The notes beneath the pieces are model-generated. The model made no database searches. It saw nothing but the letters and a program-made list of their open reading frames with translations, and was not told the origin of the DNA. 64,000 bases of DNA from Epiperipatus broadwayi (taxonomy: Eukaryota; Onychophora; Udeonychophora; Euonychophora; Peripatidae), in the NCBI GenBank assembly GCA_028023455.1, contig JAQFVV010006208.1, positions 6,928,963 to 6,992,962 of the forward strand, in the 5' to 3' direction. This document shows, in pieces, positions 34,453 through 46,101 of this stretch (position 1 is its first letter; each line of letters starts with the position of its first letter). Position numbers and translations under genes: made by a program.

Positions 34453-35125
34453 CTCACAGGGGCAAAACATTTCGAACAGCGGCTCCACTCATTGCAAACC
34501 AGAGTAATCATTGGATGTAGGAAGTTTTGTGAATAAAATCCCTATCTAGTGCCTATTCAGCCAATATCCCCAGACTAGTTTCTAGCTTGTGGCTTTTATC
34601 AGTGAGGAGCCTTGGATCTGAGAGCACTGCATCTAGATCTTAGGATTTAAAGCAATCCTGCAGCAGCCACTTTTACATATTAGCTGACTATAAAGCTTTG
34701 AGTCCAAAATTCAAACACAATAATGTTTTCAATTCAAGCTCATTAGCTTGTATAGTCATATAGTTCTGAACTCAGTTCAGCATCCATACTTTTTGGTGTC
34801 TTTGGATTTTTAATAACCACAGACACCATAATCTTATCGGGAAGGATTGGTATTAAACCACTAAACATCACATGATCACCATTCTTTATGTTTACACAGA
34901 GGCTAAACTCTCCTTACAGTAGCACCACTCACTGCAAGCCAGAATAATCAATGAATGTAGGAAGGCTTGTACATAAAATCCTCATCTAGTGCCTACTCGT
35001 CCAATATCCCTAGAATAGTTTGTAGCTTGTAGCGTTCATCAGTGAAGAGCCTCGGATCTGAGAGCACTGCACCAAGATCTTAGGATGTAAGCCAAAAGAA
35101 TGGTGATCATGTGATGTTTAATGGT
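34453..35125 (-). mobile_element. Two family F elements, one inside the other or joined
   Basis: Outer direct repeat CTAAGTAATRCA (34,441-34,452 with G, 35,126-35,137 with A), 12 bp, where units 2 and 3 have one uninterrupted copy (near 17,890 and 27,011). The 0.67 kb interior has two successive family F bodies (from 34,470 and from 34,900), each with its own hammerhead-like core on the minus strand. Confidence 0.65.
34568..34608 (-). ncRNA. Hammerhead-ribozyme-like motif, family F
   Basis: Minus strand: stem I 5' strand TCCTCA, core CTGATAA (G8 changed in this copy), stem II AGC-CACAA-GCT, GAAAC, loop TA, GTC, stem I 3' strand TGGGGA. Stem I pairs over six positions and stem III is C-G and A-U. 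The copy at 37,191-37,231 keeps CTGATGA intact. Confidence 0.5.
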
Positions 35126-36529
35126 CTAAGTAATACATTAAAGTTACAAAGAAAAAAAATTAAATGTTAATTGCTTAACTGGAGAAAATCCTATTTAAAC
35201 AAACTAATAAAATATAATTCTGATCAATCCTAAATTTTAAAATAGTGGATATTAATACAGAAGAAATGAAAAGAGTATGTAGTTAAAATAAAATACTTTT
35301 GAAGCAAAGAATAAACAATATATATATTACTTTTAGATCAAAAATGATTGATAGATTCAAGATAGATAAAGATAAAACTATTGAATAACTTATAGAATAC
35401 AAAAATATCAACTATTCATAAAAATATATTAAATTTTAAATGAAGAGGAAAGCAAAAATATGATTTTACATAAATATATGACAATATTAATAATCTTTTG
35501 AGAAAATTACAGGTAGACAAACAATATCCCAAAACCATATTTTCCACATAGGCATTTCCTACATCCATTGTTTCATTATTCTTCACTTAAAAAAAAAAGT
35601 AAATAAAATATGAAAAAATTAGAAATTAATGAAAAAGTAATTTTAATTTTATATACTTTAAGTTATGAAATATGTACATATATCTATAGATGTCTTGTAA
35701 ATTTATATACAGATATAATTGATAGGTATATTCTTACAGTAAAGTATTCTTCACAGGTACGCTATAATATAAACATGCACTCTACCATCAGTAATGTTTC
35801 AAAAGCATAGGTAGTCCTCACAAGAGATTGAATGTTTGTTTTATAACATGGTGTGATTAGTTTACTTCCACATTATTTCATTGACTGCACTCAGCGATGA
35901 ATATAAAGGCTAAAAACTTCGAAAGCGCTTAGCGTATATAAACATGTTAGTGCAGAATTATTAGTATGTCATATATATATATATATATGTAAGTATGTGT
36001 CTATATTTATATGCGTCTATGCTTAAATGTACATTGTAATAAATTGATTCTTATCCATTAATTTTGATAACCATGACAATTAGAAACCCGCTTAGCCGAA
36101 GCAGTTTTAATGGATGTTAGAAGAGAGTACAGTATATTTTATTGTGTGACTGAACTTGAAATACAATGTCTTGTATCAGAACTGAAATGAATTTATATAA
36201 TTTTTTTTTTTTTCACTCAATAAGAAATTTTTAAATTGTGTGTAAATAATATACTTAAGTAATAAATGAGATTTGCTTATATTCTTGTCAAATGTTCCAA
36301 AATCGGTACAGTTCAATCTATTTATGTTCTTTATAAATTGGAATTAGCTACAATTATATACTTAACAGAATTTTGCAATTGTTATAACAATATTCGTATT
36401 CACTTAGCTTGCTTATTTATTATAATTTTCAGTAAATAATATCTTTTTAATAGTTTTATCCCCAGATTTTTGTTATTTAGATCTTTTTTTTTTTCATGAT
36501 GGCTTGTTCTTGTAAAATTATAAATATCG

Positions 36530-36600
36530 TCAGGCATCGGTTGCAGACGGTTGTCGCGGGTTTGCTTCCCGGCCAATGCTTTGACATATGGAAAAAAAAA
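36530..36600 (+). repeat. tRNA-derived SINE, 5'-truncated
   Basis: GGTTGCAGACGGTTGTCGCG, GGTTTGCTTCCCGGCC (B box), AATGCTTTGACATATGG and A-tail. Confidence 0.7.
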
Positions 36601-37084
36601 ATTATAAATATTGTAAATTATATAGTAGTTTTGTATGGACTACCCACAACATCATGTGACTTTTTTAGCTTAGTCATAAGTATTCACTCTGCTCTAGAAT
36701 CATTATCCACATGCCTGAATAATTTAATAAACACCGAATGTTATAGTGCTATAACATCTATGTCACCAGACTGATAATATCTTTGACAGTAGCTTGAGTT
36801 CAAAAAAGTTAGATTGTTTTAATTTTAGGTTATTAGCTGGAATAGTATAAAGGATTAAAAATAGATTTTAAATAGTTAAGTGCATTAGTTTCAGTTTCGA
36901 ATTCTAAGTTTTCACCAATGAAAGAAAAATCCAGGAAACCAATCTAAGGATCTAGATTCTATAGTACTATACCATCTGATATTCACTGATATGGTTGTAG
37001 ATAGAGTGTTCTGACAATATCAGGCTTTTCATATTTTCAGTTTCATTTACCCATGTTATTTTTTACTTCACAGTACACATATAG

Positions 37085-37382
37085 ACAGAGGCAAAAAAAA
37101 ACTCTCCATACAGCAGTGCAAGCCAGAGTAATCAATGGATGCAAGAATGTTTGTGCATAAAATCCCTATCTAGTGCCTATTCATTTATTATCCCCAGTCT
37201 AGTTTCTAGCTCATGGCTTTCATCAGTGAGGAGCATTGGATTTGGGAGTACTGAACCTAGATCTTAATATCTAATGTAACCCTCCAGCAACCACCTTTTA
37301 CCTTTTTGGCACTACTGTATGGAGAGTTTTGCCTCTGTTTTAATAGCTTGGGTAAGCATAGGCAATACTAATCATATGAGTT
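37085..37382 (-). mobile_element. Family F foldback element with intact-looking hammerhead core
   Basis: Flanked by CAGTRCACATATAG (37,071-37,084 with A, 37,383-37,396 with G), 14 bp. Arms carry AAACTCTCCATACAGCAGTG and its mirror TACTGTATGGAGAGTTTTGC. At 37,191-37,231 the minus strand shows stem I TCCTCA, CTGATGA, stem II AGC..GCT, GAAAC, TA or GA loop, then the stem I 3' strand TGGGGA. Confidence 0.75.
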
Positions 37383-37824
37383 CAGTGCACATATAGCATG
37401 TATGGATAGCTATGTATGTGTGTTATATCCTTTTTCAAGATTTACTTATCTATATCTATATGTGAGTTAAAATGTATATTTTATAGATAACTACTGTTAA
37501 TGAATTTCTGTACCTGCATCACGGATTGGCAAAAATAGATGCAAAGGGTCTACTGAATTTACTATTTTCATTTTGTTTGTTTGTTTTAATTCATGAAATA
37601 ATATTTGTTTTCTGGATGAATTGTCTTTGTGTGTGTGTGTGGGTTTTTTTTTGCAAATCTGATTTGCTAATTAGAAACTTTCAATTTATATTATTTAAAT
37701 ACATTATGCTTATTTTATTCAATTAATAAAAATTTTGATAAATAAAAGTACTCTGAATATCTAAAATAATTCATGGCTTATGTACTTTCCTGTTAATCTG
37801 AATAGTCTTTTGTTTTATTTACAG

Positions 37825-38127
37825 TGGTGCCAGGTAGCCCTAGTCGTCCAATTGTAACAGATATTACCCAAGATTCTGCAACATTAAAGTGGCAGGCACC
37901 AGTTGATAAGGGAGGCATCCCAATTCTTGAATATTTTATAGAGCGAAGAACCACAAAGGAGACCACGTGGAAGAAACTTATTTGTGAAAAAATTACTGTA
38001 ACGTCCTACCAAATTTCAAAACTAGAACAAAATGAAATTTATGAATTTCGTATTATTGCTGTTAACCAAGTGGGACATGGTCCACCCAGCGAGCCATCTG
38101 AAGCTTTTACTGTATTGAAACCTGCAG
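37825..38127 (+). CDS. Fn3 module exon, type b, first copy
   Basis: Acceptor TTTATTTACAG, donor GTAGTA, 303 nt, phase 1. VPGSPSRPIVTDITQDSAT opens it; Trp in LKWQAPVDKGG, EYFIERR, TWKKL, and EIYEFRIIAVNQVGHGPPSE in the F-G region, closing FTVLKPAG. One residue longer than the type a module and only distantly similar, so this is the second Fn3 of the Fn-Fn-Ig repeat of twitchin-like proteins. Next to it, 34 nt past the donor, lies a long hairpin. Confidence 0.93.
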
Positions 38128-38161
38128 GTAGTAGTAAATATACACTTTTAATATATAATTA

Positions 38162-38316
38162 TATAAACCATTATACAATTACAAATATCCAATAACGCCC
38201 TCTGTTTAATAGTCTATATCTTAATGATAGCGAACTATGAAGTTCACTATCATTGAGATGTAGGCTATTAAACAGAGGGCGTTACTGGATATTTGTAATT
38301 GTATAATGGTTTATAT
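38162..38316. repeat. Near-perfect hairpin just after the Fn3b donor
   Basis: Arms of about 73 nt: TATAAACCATTATACAATTA and AACGCCCTCTGTTTAATAGT in the left arm are mirrored by ACTATTAAACAGAGGGCGTT-like sequence and TAATTGTATAATGGTTTATA in the right. Only a few mismatches and a very short loop, so a recent MITE-type insertion is likely. Confidence 0.85.
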
Positions 38317-38514
38317 ATTTTATGATTATTTCAGTTAGTGTTAACAGTAACTTTATTTACTTTTAATATATATATGTGTGTGTGTATATATATTACAAGC
38401 AATAATATATATATATATATAAACTAACTAAAGGAAATCTATATATATATAACAATATACAATTATTTGTCTAAAATTATTAAACATCACATGATCACCG
38501 TTCTTCATGGGTAC

Positions 38515-38640
38515 GCAAGCTGTTTACTCAAAAGCAAAACTCTCCATACAGTAGCGCCACTCAGTACAAGCCAGAATGAGCATCCATTAATTACTCTGGC
38601 TTGCACTGAGTGGTGCCACTGCATGGAGAGTTTTACCCCT
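38515..38640. repeat. Family F foldback, deleted form
   Basis: AAAACTCTCCATACAGTAGC and its mirror at 38,612-38,632, joined almost directly with the hammerhead-bearing middle lost. A similar deleted copy lies at 39,375-39,565. Confidence 0.7.
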
Positions 38641-39374
38641 GCATAATTACTTGTCTACATAGCTTTGTATCTCTTACCCTCCAAATTTCTTTTAATCTTC
38701 ACTAGATAGCGGCAATCACATTTTACCTTTTTTAGTTTTAAATTTTTTTGTTGTTCATTAAACTATTTTATTAATTAATTATCTTTCTAAATTAAATTTA
38801 AAAATGCACTTTATTAACATTTTAATCTGTGTTTAAATTTGGGCCAAAACTTGAACATTTTTTCAGATTCTAATCATATTTAATATTTTTTTATGCTCGC
38901 TGATCTATAATCAATCCAGTTGACCATACGGTGTTAGGTGACTAGATATTTTTGGCTAGAAAGTAAAACAGTGACAAATCTATTCAAATTCTCACTCCGC
39001 AGAAATTGGCAAACTTAGTGATTGAATGCTTGTTTTAATTGTTAGTCTATGTGAAGTTATTAGAGAAGTCTTTACTCTGTAGTGGAATATTTAGATTTTT
39101 ACCTTTTCTACCTACTCATATATTTTAATATCTAGGTTCTTCTAAAGGCTTTCGTGATTATTTCCTTTCCTTCTAGTTATCAAAATTACTATTAGCACTT
39201 TTAATTTAAAAAGATTTTTGTAATTAGATGTGATACATTGATTTTTTTTTTGTGTGTGTTTAACTGCATTTATATTTTGATTAAATATTTCATGTGAATA
39301 ACCATAAATATTTATTGTTAAGACCAATAATTAATTTTGCTTAATTTTTTGCAATTCATTTGCATTTATTTTAT
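38641..39374. other. AT-rich intron sequence, nothing recognised
   Basis: No exon or clear repeat seen in this part of the intron after the first Fn3b exon. Confidence 0.4.
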
Positions 39375-39565
39375 ATTAAACCACTAAACATCACATGATC
39401 ACCATTCTTTATGCTTAACAAGCTGTTTACACAGAGGTTAAACTCTTCATACAGTAGCGCCACTCAGTGTAAACCATAGTAATCAATGGATGCAAGAAGG
39501 TTTTGTGCATGCATTGATTACCTGGTGTGTATTGAGTGGCACTACTGTATGGAAAGTTTAGCCTC
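39375..39565. repeat. Family F foldback, deleted form
   Basis: Left arm CTTCATACAGTAGCGCCACT, right arm TTGAGTGGCACTACTGTATGG, centre ATGGATGCAAGAAGG. No hammerhead core. Confidence 0.65.
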
Positions 39566-39930
39566 GTATATTTTGTAATCAGCAATTCATTAATGAGAAA
39601 CAACAAAAATTTTAATAAACACTGTACATTTGAACATAAAGCAAGGAGAACTCAGGTGTTGACCCCATTATAATACTTTACACATTATTAATTAAGAGCT
39701 AATTAAAGAATAGGAATAATCTCTTGTTTAACAATAGTCATTAATATATTTCTAAAAGTGTTTTGTGTCCAAATTGTGAATGTAGAATGTTTTACATTTG
39801 TAATCAAACTATACTAGATTGCTATTTCTACACTACTCAAAAAATGGTAAGAGATGGTGATTTGGGCCAATTGATGAGTGCTGATTCAGCTTGAAATGAA
39901 CATTTTGAGGATCATTTATCTTTTCCATAT

Positions 39931-40281
39931 ATTACAAAGAAATCAAGTTATATGTCACATGATCTAATTTAACAGGGTTGTATTACAAATGTTATGTATA
40001 GAGCTCACAAATAAGCTCTGAAAAAGCTTTGCAGAATATCTCCAACCCCAGACCAGTTTCTGCTACTGGCTTCCTCAGTGAGGTGCTAGGATATTCAAGC
40101 ATTCATATGAATGTCTGAAAATTTCTGATTTTCTAATTAATAGTTATCCATTAGATAAAGTGCTGGGCTTGTCCTGGTATTTTTAATCTAATGCTTGAAT
40201 ATCCTAGCACCCTTATGGAGGAAGCCAGTAACAGAAACCAGTCTGGGATTGGGGATATTCTGCAAACTTGTTCAATGCTTA
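39931..40281 (-). mobile_element. Foldback element of family G, with hammerhead-like core
   Basis: Imperfect direct repeat TATCTTTTYCATAT (39,917-39,930 and 40,282-40,295). Arms GCTAGGATATTCAAGC and GCTTGAATATCCTAGC mirror each other. Minus strand 40,044-40,084: stem I ACCTCA, CTGAGGA, stem II GC-CAGTA-GC between As, GAAAC, TG, GTC, stem I 3' strand TGGGGT: six stem I pairs. The opposite arm (40,205-40,250) is decayed. Confidence 0.65.
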
Positions 40282-40616
40282 TATCTTTTTCATATATCTT
40301 TGATCATATATTTCAGAAATGTGTGACAGAATAGAAGTTTGGAATTTATAATATATGAAATTAAAGTATATCTAAACAGAAAGTTTATTTGAAATTAAAT
40401 TATAAAATTGAAGAGGTTATTTCAAAAATACATCCAGAGTGAAAAAGGTGGGTCTGATTTCTGGACTGAGAGGTAATTGTTCTATGATTGAGCTAAGGTG
40501 AATGATACACTGATAAAAACAAAACTTGAGAATACTAGTTAATACAAAGATTTTCATAGGTTACAGATATATTTTGAAGGTTTTTCCATGTACGATTTTG
40601 ATTATGAATATATCAG

Positions 40617-41200
40617 TGTTTCAACTTGATCACACAAGCCATCAATTGGATGATGAAATAGAGGATTATAAAGTTGTTTGTAGAAGTGTTGTAAACATTG
40701 GTTTATAACAATGTTAAAGCTCCATTAATAGAAAAATTCCAGACATATAAAATTTAAAAAATTAATGTCAATAAATCTTCAGACTAATATGTTTTTAAAA
40801 AAATTCTTCCAAATAAGAGGAAGTTTGCATGTGTCATCACAATTATTGATACAATTTGGTCTTTTTAGTATGCCAATGGCTTCTCTAATCTTACATCCAT
40901 TCCAGATGTAACATTCTTTACCAATATAAGATCAATGAAGCCATTGAGATACTAAAAAGACCAAATTGTATCAGTAAACATGATGACACGTGCAAACTTT
41001 CTTCTATTTGGAAAAAATTTAAAAAAATATATTATTCTGAAGATTTTCTGACTTTCATTTTTTGAATTTTATATATCTGTTTTTTCTATTAGTGGAACTT
41101 TATAAATCAGTGTTTACTGTGCCTCTACAACCTTCTTTATAATATTCTATACATCACCCAGTGGATGATTTGTGTGATCAAGCCAAAATATCGTTATATT
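40617..41200. repeat. Long foldback element (about 580 bp)
   Basis: Arms such as TTGATCACACAAGCCATCAA (40,626) against GTGATCAAGCC near 41,181, and GATACAATTTGGTCTTTTTA (40,850) against its mirror at 40,954. The loop region near 40,905 is short. Confidence 0.75.
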
Positions 41201-42867
41201 CATAATTAAAATACATCACATGATCACTATCTCATACTAGCACATAATTGTTATTAGCATCCATTGATTGCTCTTGTTAGTACAAGATGGCACTACTATA
41301 TGGAGAATTTTGCTTTGTTTTGAATTGTTTAATTAAAATATATGGATGAACCTGCAAAATATATCATGTATATATACATTGAAGTGACGATTTTCGGAGA
41401 TGAAAGATGTATTATAATTCATAATAATTTTTGGAATTAGCTGTGTAAAAATTAAAATAATAACTATACCATTATTTCAGTGAAATAATATTTGTCTCCA
41501 ACTGAATAAAGATATTGTTAATAGTTAAAGATAAATGTTATTTTGCTGAAATGACAGTACTATTATATATTTTGATATTTTATAAAGTTGGTCCTCAAAT
41601 TATTATGAATTACATACTGTGTATATATATCATTAAAAACCAGTCAACACTTTGACAATATCAATAACAATCAACAATTTCAAACTGTTGTCAAGGTAAC
41701 ATCTTTTTAACAATATATATATATAATAGACAAGTCCCTTTGTTTACATATACATTGAAGCTGTGTTTAATATAGTTTATTATTATATTAAATATAAAGA
41801 CTACAACAAAGTTTATGCTTTTATATTTATTTTAGTAATAATTTTTTTTCAACATATTACTGTCATATTCATGACTATCCAGATTATAACAAATCCACCA
41901 TTAAATAACATTTAAAAGAGCCTTTGTTTGATTTATTTTAATGCTATTGTATCTCTACTTCATCACATGGCCTCTTTATGCATTTAACCCGGATTGATTT
42001 TTCTCTTTCTGACATTTCTTTCTTCACAATACTGTCTCAAATTCATACCCGCGTTCTTTTTTATGATTACAAATATCAGAAGTGTTTGTAGAATTAGTTT
42101 TAGCTTTTTTATAAATAAGCAAGTTCTGAATTCAATTTTATTTTTAAATTTGCCTTGTATGGGCAATCCAATTGGCTACACTCCGCTGCATATAATATCC
42201 TTAGATCAATCCATGTTATTTACTTTATATTTTGTGATATTAATTAACCTATTCAATGTCCTGTTTTACAATCACATTATATTTCTCTGGACATATCACA
42301 CCAATATTATTTCCAATATTCAGTATATATGGAAATAATAACAATTCTTAGTATTTCTTTTTGTATATACTATTTATTTTAAAATATTCTATTTACTTAT
42401 TGATGTTGGTTTGACTGAAATCAGTCTTTATCATGTAAGAACTATAAATTTGCAAATTTCTCTATTTTACTGGACTCAAGTTGCCACTCATAATGGTGCT
42501 GATCATTCTTGTGAACAAATTTTGAACATTTTCAAATTTAACAACAAAGTTTTAAAGTTGTCTGTTGTTTGTATATGCTTTGTTTCAAAAATAATTATTT
42601 ATCAGTTTGATATTTTAGCTGTTCAGTTATGATTTGGGGATTTCTTTATTTCTGATTTTTTAATATCTACTATTGTGCATTTAAGTATTTATTAGTCTGG
42701 ATTTTGTTATATTTATCAGTTTATAGAGGTTTATTTAAACTTCTTTGTATTAATAATTTCAATCTCTGTGGTCAATTTGCAATCTGTAGTGTCTATATAT
42801 ATATATATTAGTAAAAATTACTCACGTCACGTGACTTATATATATATGACTTATATATATTGTAATG
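41201..42867. other. Intron sequence, partly paralogous to 61,080-64,000
   Basis: 41,620-41,720 (AACAATCAACAATTTCAAAC, then TGTTGTCAAGGTAAC) matches 63,820-63,915. Several chance-length open frames, none recognised. Confidence 0.5.
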
Positions 42868-43870
42868 GGATGGAAGGAGTGATGATTGTCCGAAGTTAAA
42901 AATATTTCAATTAAAATTAATTGAAATAAAATATCTAAAAAATATATAAGTAATTTACTCTATTAAAGGAGCATGAGATCTTTGAGAGATCAGCCCAGTT
43001 AACTCCTTAGAGCAACTATAAGTATAATTAACCAAATTCATTAGCATTATCAATAAGTGAAAATAATACTCAAAAGAAATAATCATTCATCATCATGGAT
43101 GATCTATCAATCAAACTATGTCAGAATAAAATCAACAGTCAATCTGGTGACTGGATTAGAAATGGATTTCTTTGACCAGGCTAACTATTGAGTCTTTGGC
43201 AGCTTGGGCAGTTATTTAAACATAACTTGGATGCACCATCTTAAGTGCTCATCCATCAGAATACATAAGAATCAAAACAATAATGCTGGGATATTAAATC
43301 ATGCTGAGCGTTATCAATACTCTGGTCATTTAGTACCATTAATGTACTGGCCAACTATAAACTTAATTTCTAATAGTCTAAACTAAATAAAATGTAGTGC
43401 AGAGGCTTTAAAGAATATTCTCCTTGTGCCAAACTAGGACAATGTCATACTGGAATGCCCCTTCAGCGCTAAATAAATTCCCATTCATATAATCAGCTGT
43501 TATGCTTGAATCTAGTTCAGAAGAACACAAGCTCAAGTACTGTAATGGTGACCAAGAGATGATGCAATACAATTATTAACAATTGAATACAAGTTTATTA
43601 ACAGTAATAAAAAATGATATTAAGGTCTTTAGAATATGGCTATACATATAAATTAAGCCTTCTGATTTTGATTAATTTACAATAAAAAATTATCACATTT
43701 GTGATTTACAAAATTACTATACAAATTCAAATTACTATTATGGTTTACATATGTGTTCCATTAGGTTTACTTAAAACCCATTCAGCATACGAGCATGTGA
43801 CTTGTATTAAAATGAACGTGTTTGAATTGACATATAATAAAAAATGGTTAAAATATACATATAAGTATTT
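42868..43870 (+). repeat. Interspersed repeat family R, copy 2, uninterrupted
   Basis: Shares GACTGGATTWGAAATGG, CATTTAGTACCATTAATGTA and the TTAGAATATGGCTATACAT / AAGCCTTCTGATTTTGATT junction with copies at 2,228 and 52,013. The junction shows the empty state of the site occupied by element A at 2,408. Confidence 0.65.
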
Positions 43871-44379
43871 TTTTTTATTTTAAGTAATACACTTTATTAA
43901 ATCACAACATATTTACATAATTACAAGATCAATTTTTAGTACAGACAAAAAAAAAAAAGGAACAGTATTATCCTTCACTTGTCCATTATACACATTGCAA
44001 CACGTTCACTTAATTCTCCTGTTACCTGTTCATTGTTTACGATTTAGACCCTTTTTCTTTAACAACATTACTCTTCTTTATTTTATGTTTTACTCCCAGA
44101 TTTCATATCTGGAAAGAGCAATTGCACACATACATGTGTGTACATGTAATTTCTGAACATATTTAAATTGTCCTACAATAATACATGATTCAACTTTTTA
44201 ATGTATATTTTTAATAATACAAATACCTTTGCTAGATTTACTTAAACACATATATAGAATTACACAGATTATTACCATAACAAATTTAATTTTGTCAAAA
44301 CACTAAATGACACCAATTTTTATAATTACTAATTCCATTTTGAATATACTTAAAATTTACATGTATCTGAGGCTTGGAA

Positions 44380-44710
44380 ACTTAATAGAATAACAGTACA
44401 AAGACACTCAATAAACATGGAGAAATGTATATCAGGAATAACCAGAAGGATTCAAAAGTGAAATAGCTGAGAGAAGGAACAGTTGAACATCATTGAAAAT
44501 ATTATAAACTGGAATAGAGCTGATCTGGATATATTGCTAGAAAAGATGATAAGGTATGGACAATTCAATCTTAGATGGGATTCTAAGAGATGGTAGAAGT
44601 CCTAGAAAGACCTCATATGAGATGGATGGATGAAATAAGGACATTTGTTTATCAGATGTAGAAAAGAGAAGCTAAGGATCAGGAAAATGAGATTATACTT
44701 GGAGAGACCT
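44380..44710 (+). pseudogene. LINE reverse-transcriptase relic, weak
   Basis: Short frames reading DGRSPRKTSYEMDG and WRDLYS resemble the GR.PRKR..RW.D and W..L segments found after the reverse transcriptase domain in LINE proteins. Heavily mutated. Confidence 0.35.
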
Positions 44711-45117
44711 TTATTCTTCAGTAAAGTAATAACTGTTAAAATATAAGTGCGGGTAAAAAATTATTTAATTTTGTCAAGACTATATACTTTAAAAACTTAT
44801 TTAAATTCTGATTTAGTTCATTTATAACATTTTTTTATTATTTTCAATTACTTTTATAAATTTAGCTATTCATTATTTACTTGATCATTATCTGTTAACC
44901 CACTTATTATAGTAATATCATTATTAGCAATTAAAACTTCATTAAAATCTCCAACAAAAACTGATCAATATTTTATAAATAATTAAAAATTACATACAAA
45001 TCAAATTATATACTGAAATTTGATAAAAATCAAGTAAATTTTATGTTATAAATACGATTTATCCAAACCACTTCGAACACTTTTTAGAAAAATTCTTTAT
45101 TTGTACATACACCTACA

Positions 45118-45287
45118 TTTCGACTGTCCTGCAGTCTTCTTCAGAGCCAGTTCATTTTAATCTACGTTTCGACTGTCTTGCAGTCTTCTTCAGAGCCAGT
45201 TCATTATAATTTCTTTAAAAGAAAAAAAAAAATTAAACAAGAAATTAAAATGAACTGGCTCTGAAGAAGACTGCAGGACAGTCAAAC
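45118..45287. mobile_element. Penelope-like terminal fragments, three hammerhead-like motifs
   Basis: Two motifs on the minus strand (45,118-45,147 and 45,166-45,197) and one on the plus strand (45,258-45,287). The plus motif reads CTCTGAAGAAGACTGCAGGA, then CAGTC and AAAC; stem II is GACTG..CAGTC. The 3' side here does not offer a clear GUC, so cleavage is doubtful. The fragments at 51,721-51,800 are remnants of the same element. Confidence 0.55.
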
Positions 45288-45503
45288 ATAGGTGTATGTA
45301 CAAATAAAGAGTTTTGCTAAAAAGTGTTCCAAGTGGTTTGGATAAATTGTATTTATAGGATATTACAGCAAAATAAAGAAAAGTGTGATTTTGGTAATAT
45401 TTATTAATTTTATGTTATGAAATTCATACATTTTTATACTTTTTAATGAATTTTTTTTTTTTTTAAACTTAACTTTTTAACACTAGTGTTATTCTTATTT
45501 TAG

Positions 45504-45782
45504 TCCACCCATCGGTATCAATAGATAAAGAAAGAGTCGAAATCCCAGCAGGAGAAACTCTTAAATTACAAGTTAAGTACAGTGGTGAACCTAATCCAGA
45601 AATATCATGGCTGTTAAATGGGCAACTAATTGAAGAATCGTCTAGAATTAAAATATCCAAAGATGATAATGTTGCTGCCATTCAAGTCAGATGTATTGAA
45701 AATGTTGATGCCGGAATTTATACAGTCAGAGTTACAAATGATTTAGGCACAGTAGAAGCACCGATAACTGTTAAAGTTTTAG
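45504..45782 (+). CDS. Unit 5, Ig module exon
   Basis: Acceptor TTATTTTAG, donor GTACAT, 279 nt, phase 1. HPSVSIDKERVEIPAGETL, the GEPNPE turn, SWLLNGQLIEESSRIKISKD, AIQVRCIENVDAGIYTVRVT, then EAPITVKVL. The most distant intact Ig from the units 2-4 cluster, so it predates the leftward expansion. Confidence 0.93.
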
Positions 45783-46101
45783 GTACATAAATATATAAAT
45801 ACACTTCGTTTTTTGATTAGTTTTGTTATTTGATTGGCATAATGCATCCATCGCATAATAATATATATATTTTCATATTAAAGTATAAACTCAGTATATG
45901 ATATATGACATATTGGATATTTGTGGTTTTAAAGCCTATAAATACTTTTAATAAGTTTTTAAACAATTTTTGCTAAGATTTGCATATTCTTTCTCTAATA
46001 TAAGATACATAACCACTATAAGAATACATTAAACATATTAAAAAATTTAACCTATGATAGACATTAATCATGTTATTCTTTTATTTCACAAAATATCTCA
46101 G

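Larger units (their letters stand above)
34098..37824. other. Intron between unit 4 Fn3a and the first Fn3b exon
   Basis: The left part is paralogous to the other downstream introns and interrupted by family F copies at 34,453-35,125 and 37,085-37,382. A SINE lies at 36,530. No extra exon recognised. Confidence 0.55.

Noticed and set aside
42411-42632. 73-codon frame as an exon or a transposon protein
   Set aside because: No recognisable domain, splice context or repeated copy; its length is ordinary for chance here.
45258-45287. Claim of an active hammerhead in this copy
   Set aside because: The stem II hairpin is good, but the conserved G of GAAAC is lost (GTCAAAC) and no GUH with pairing stem I follows, so only a relic is supported.
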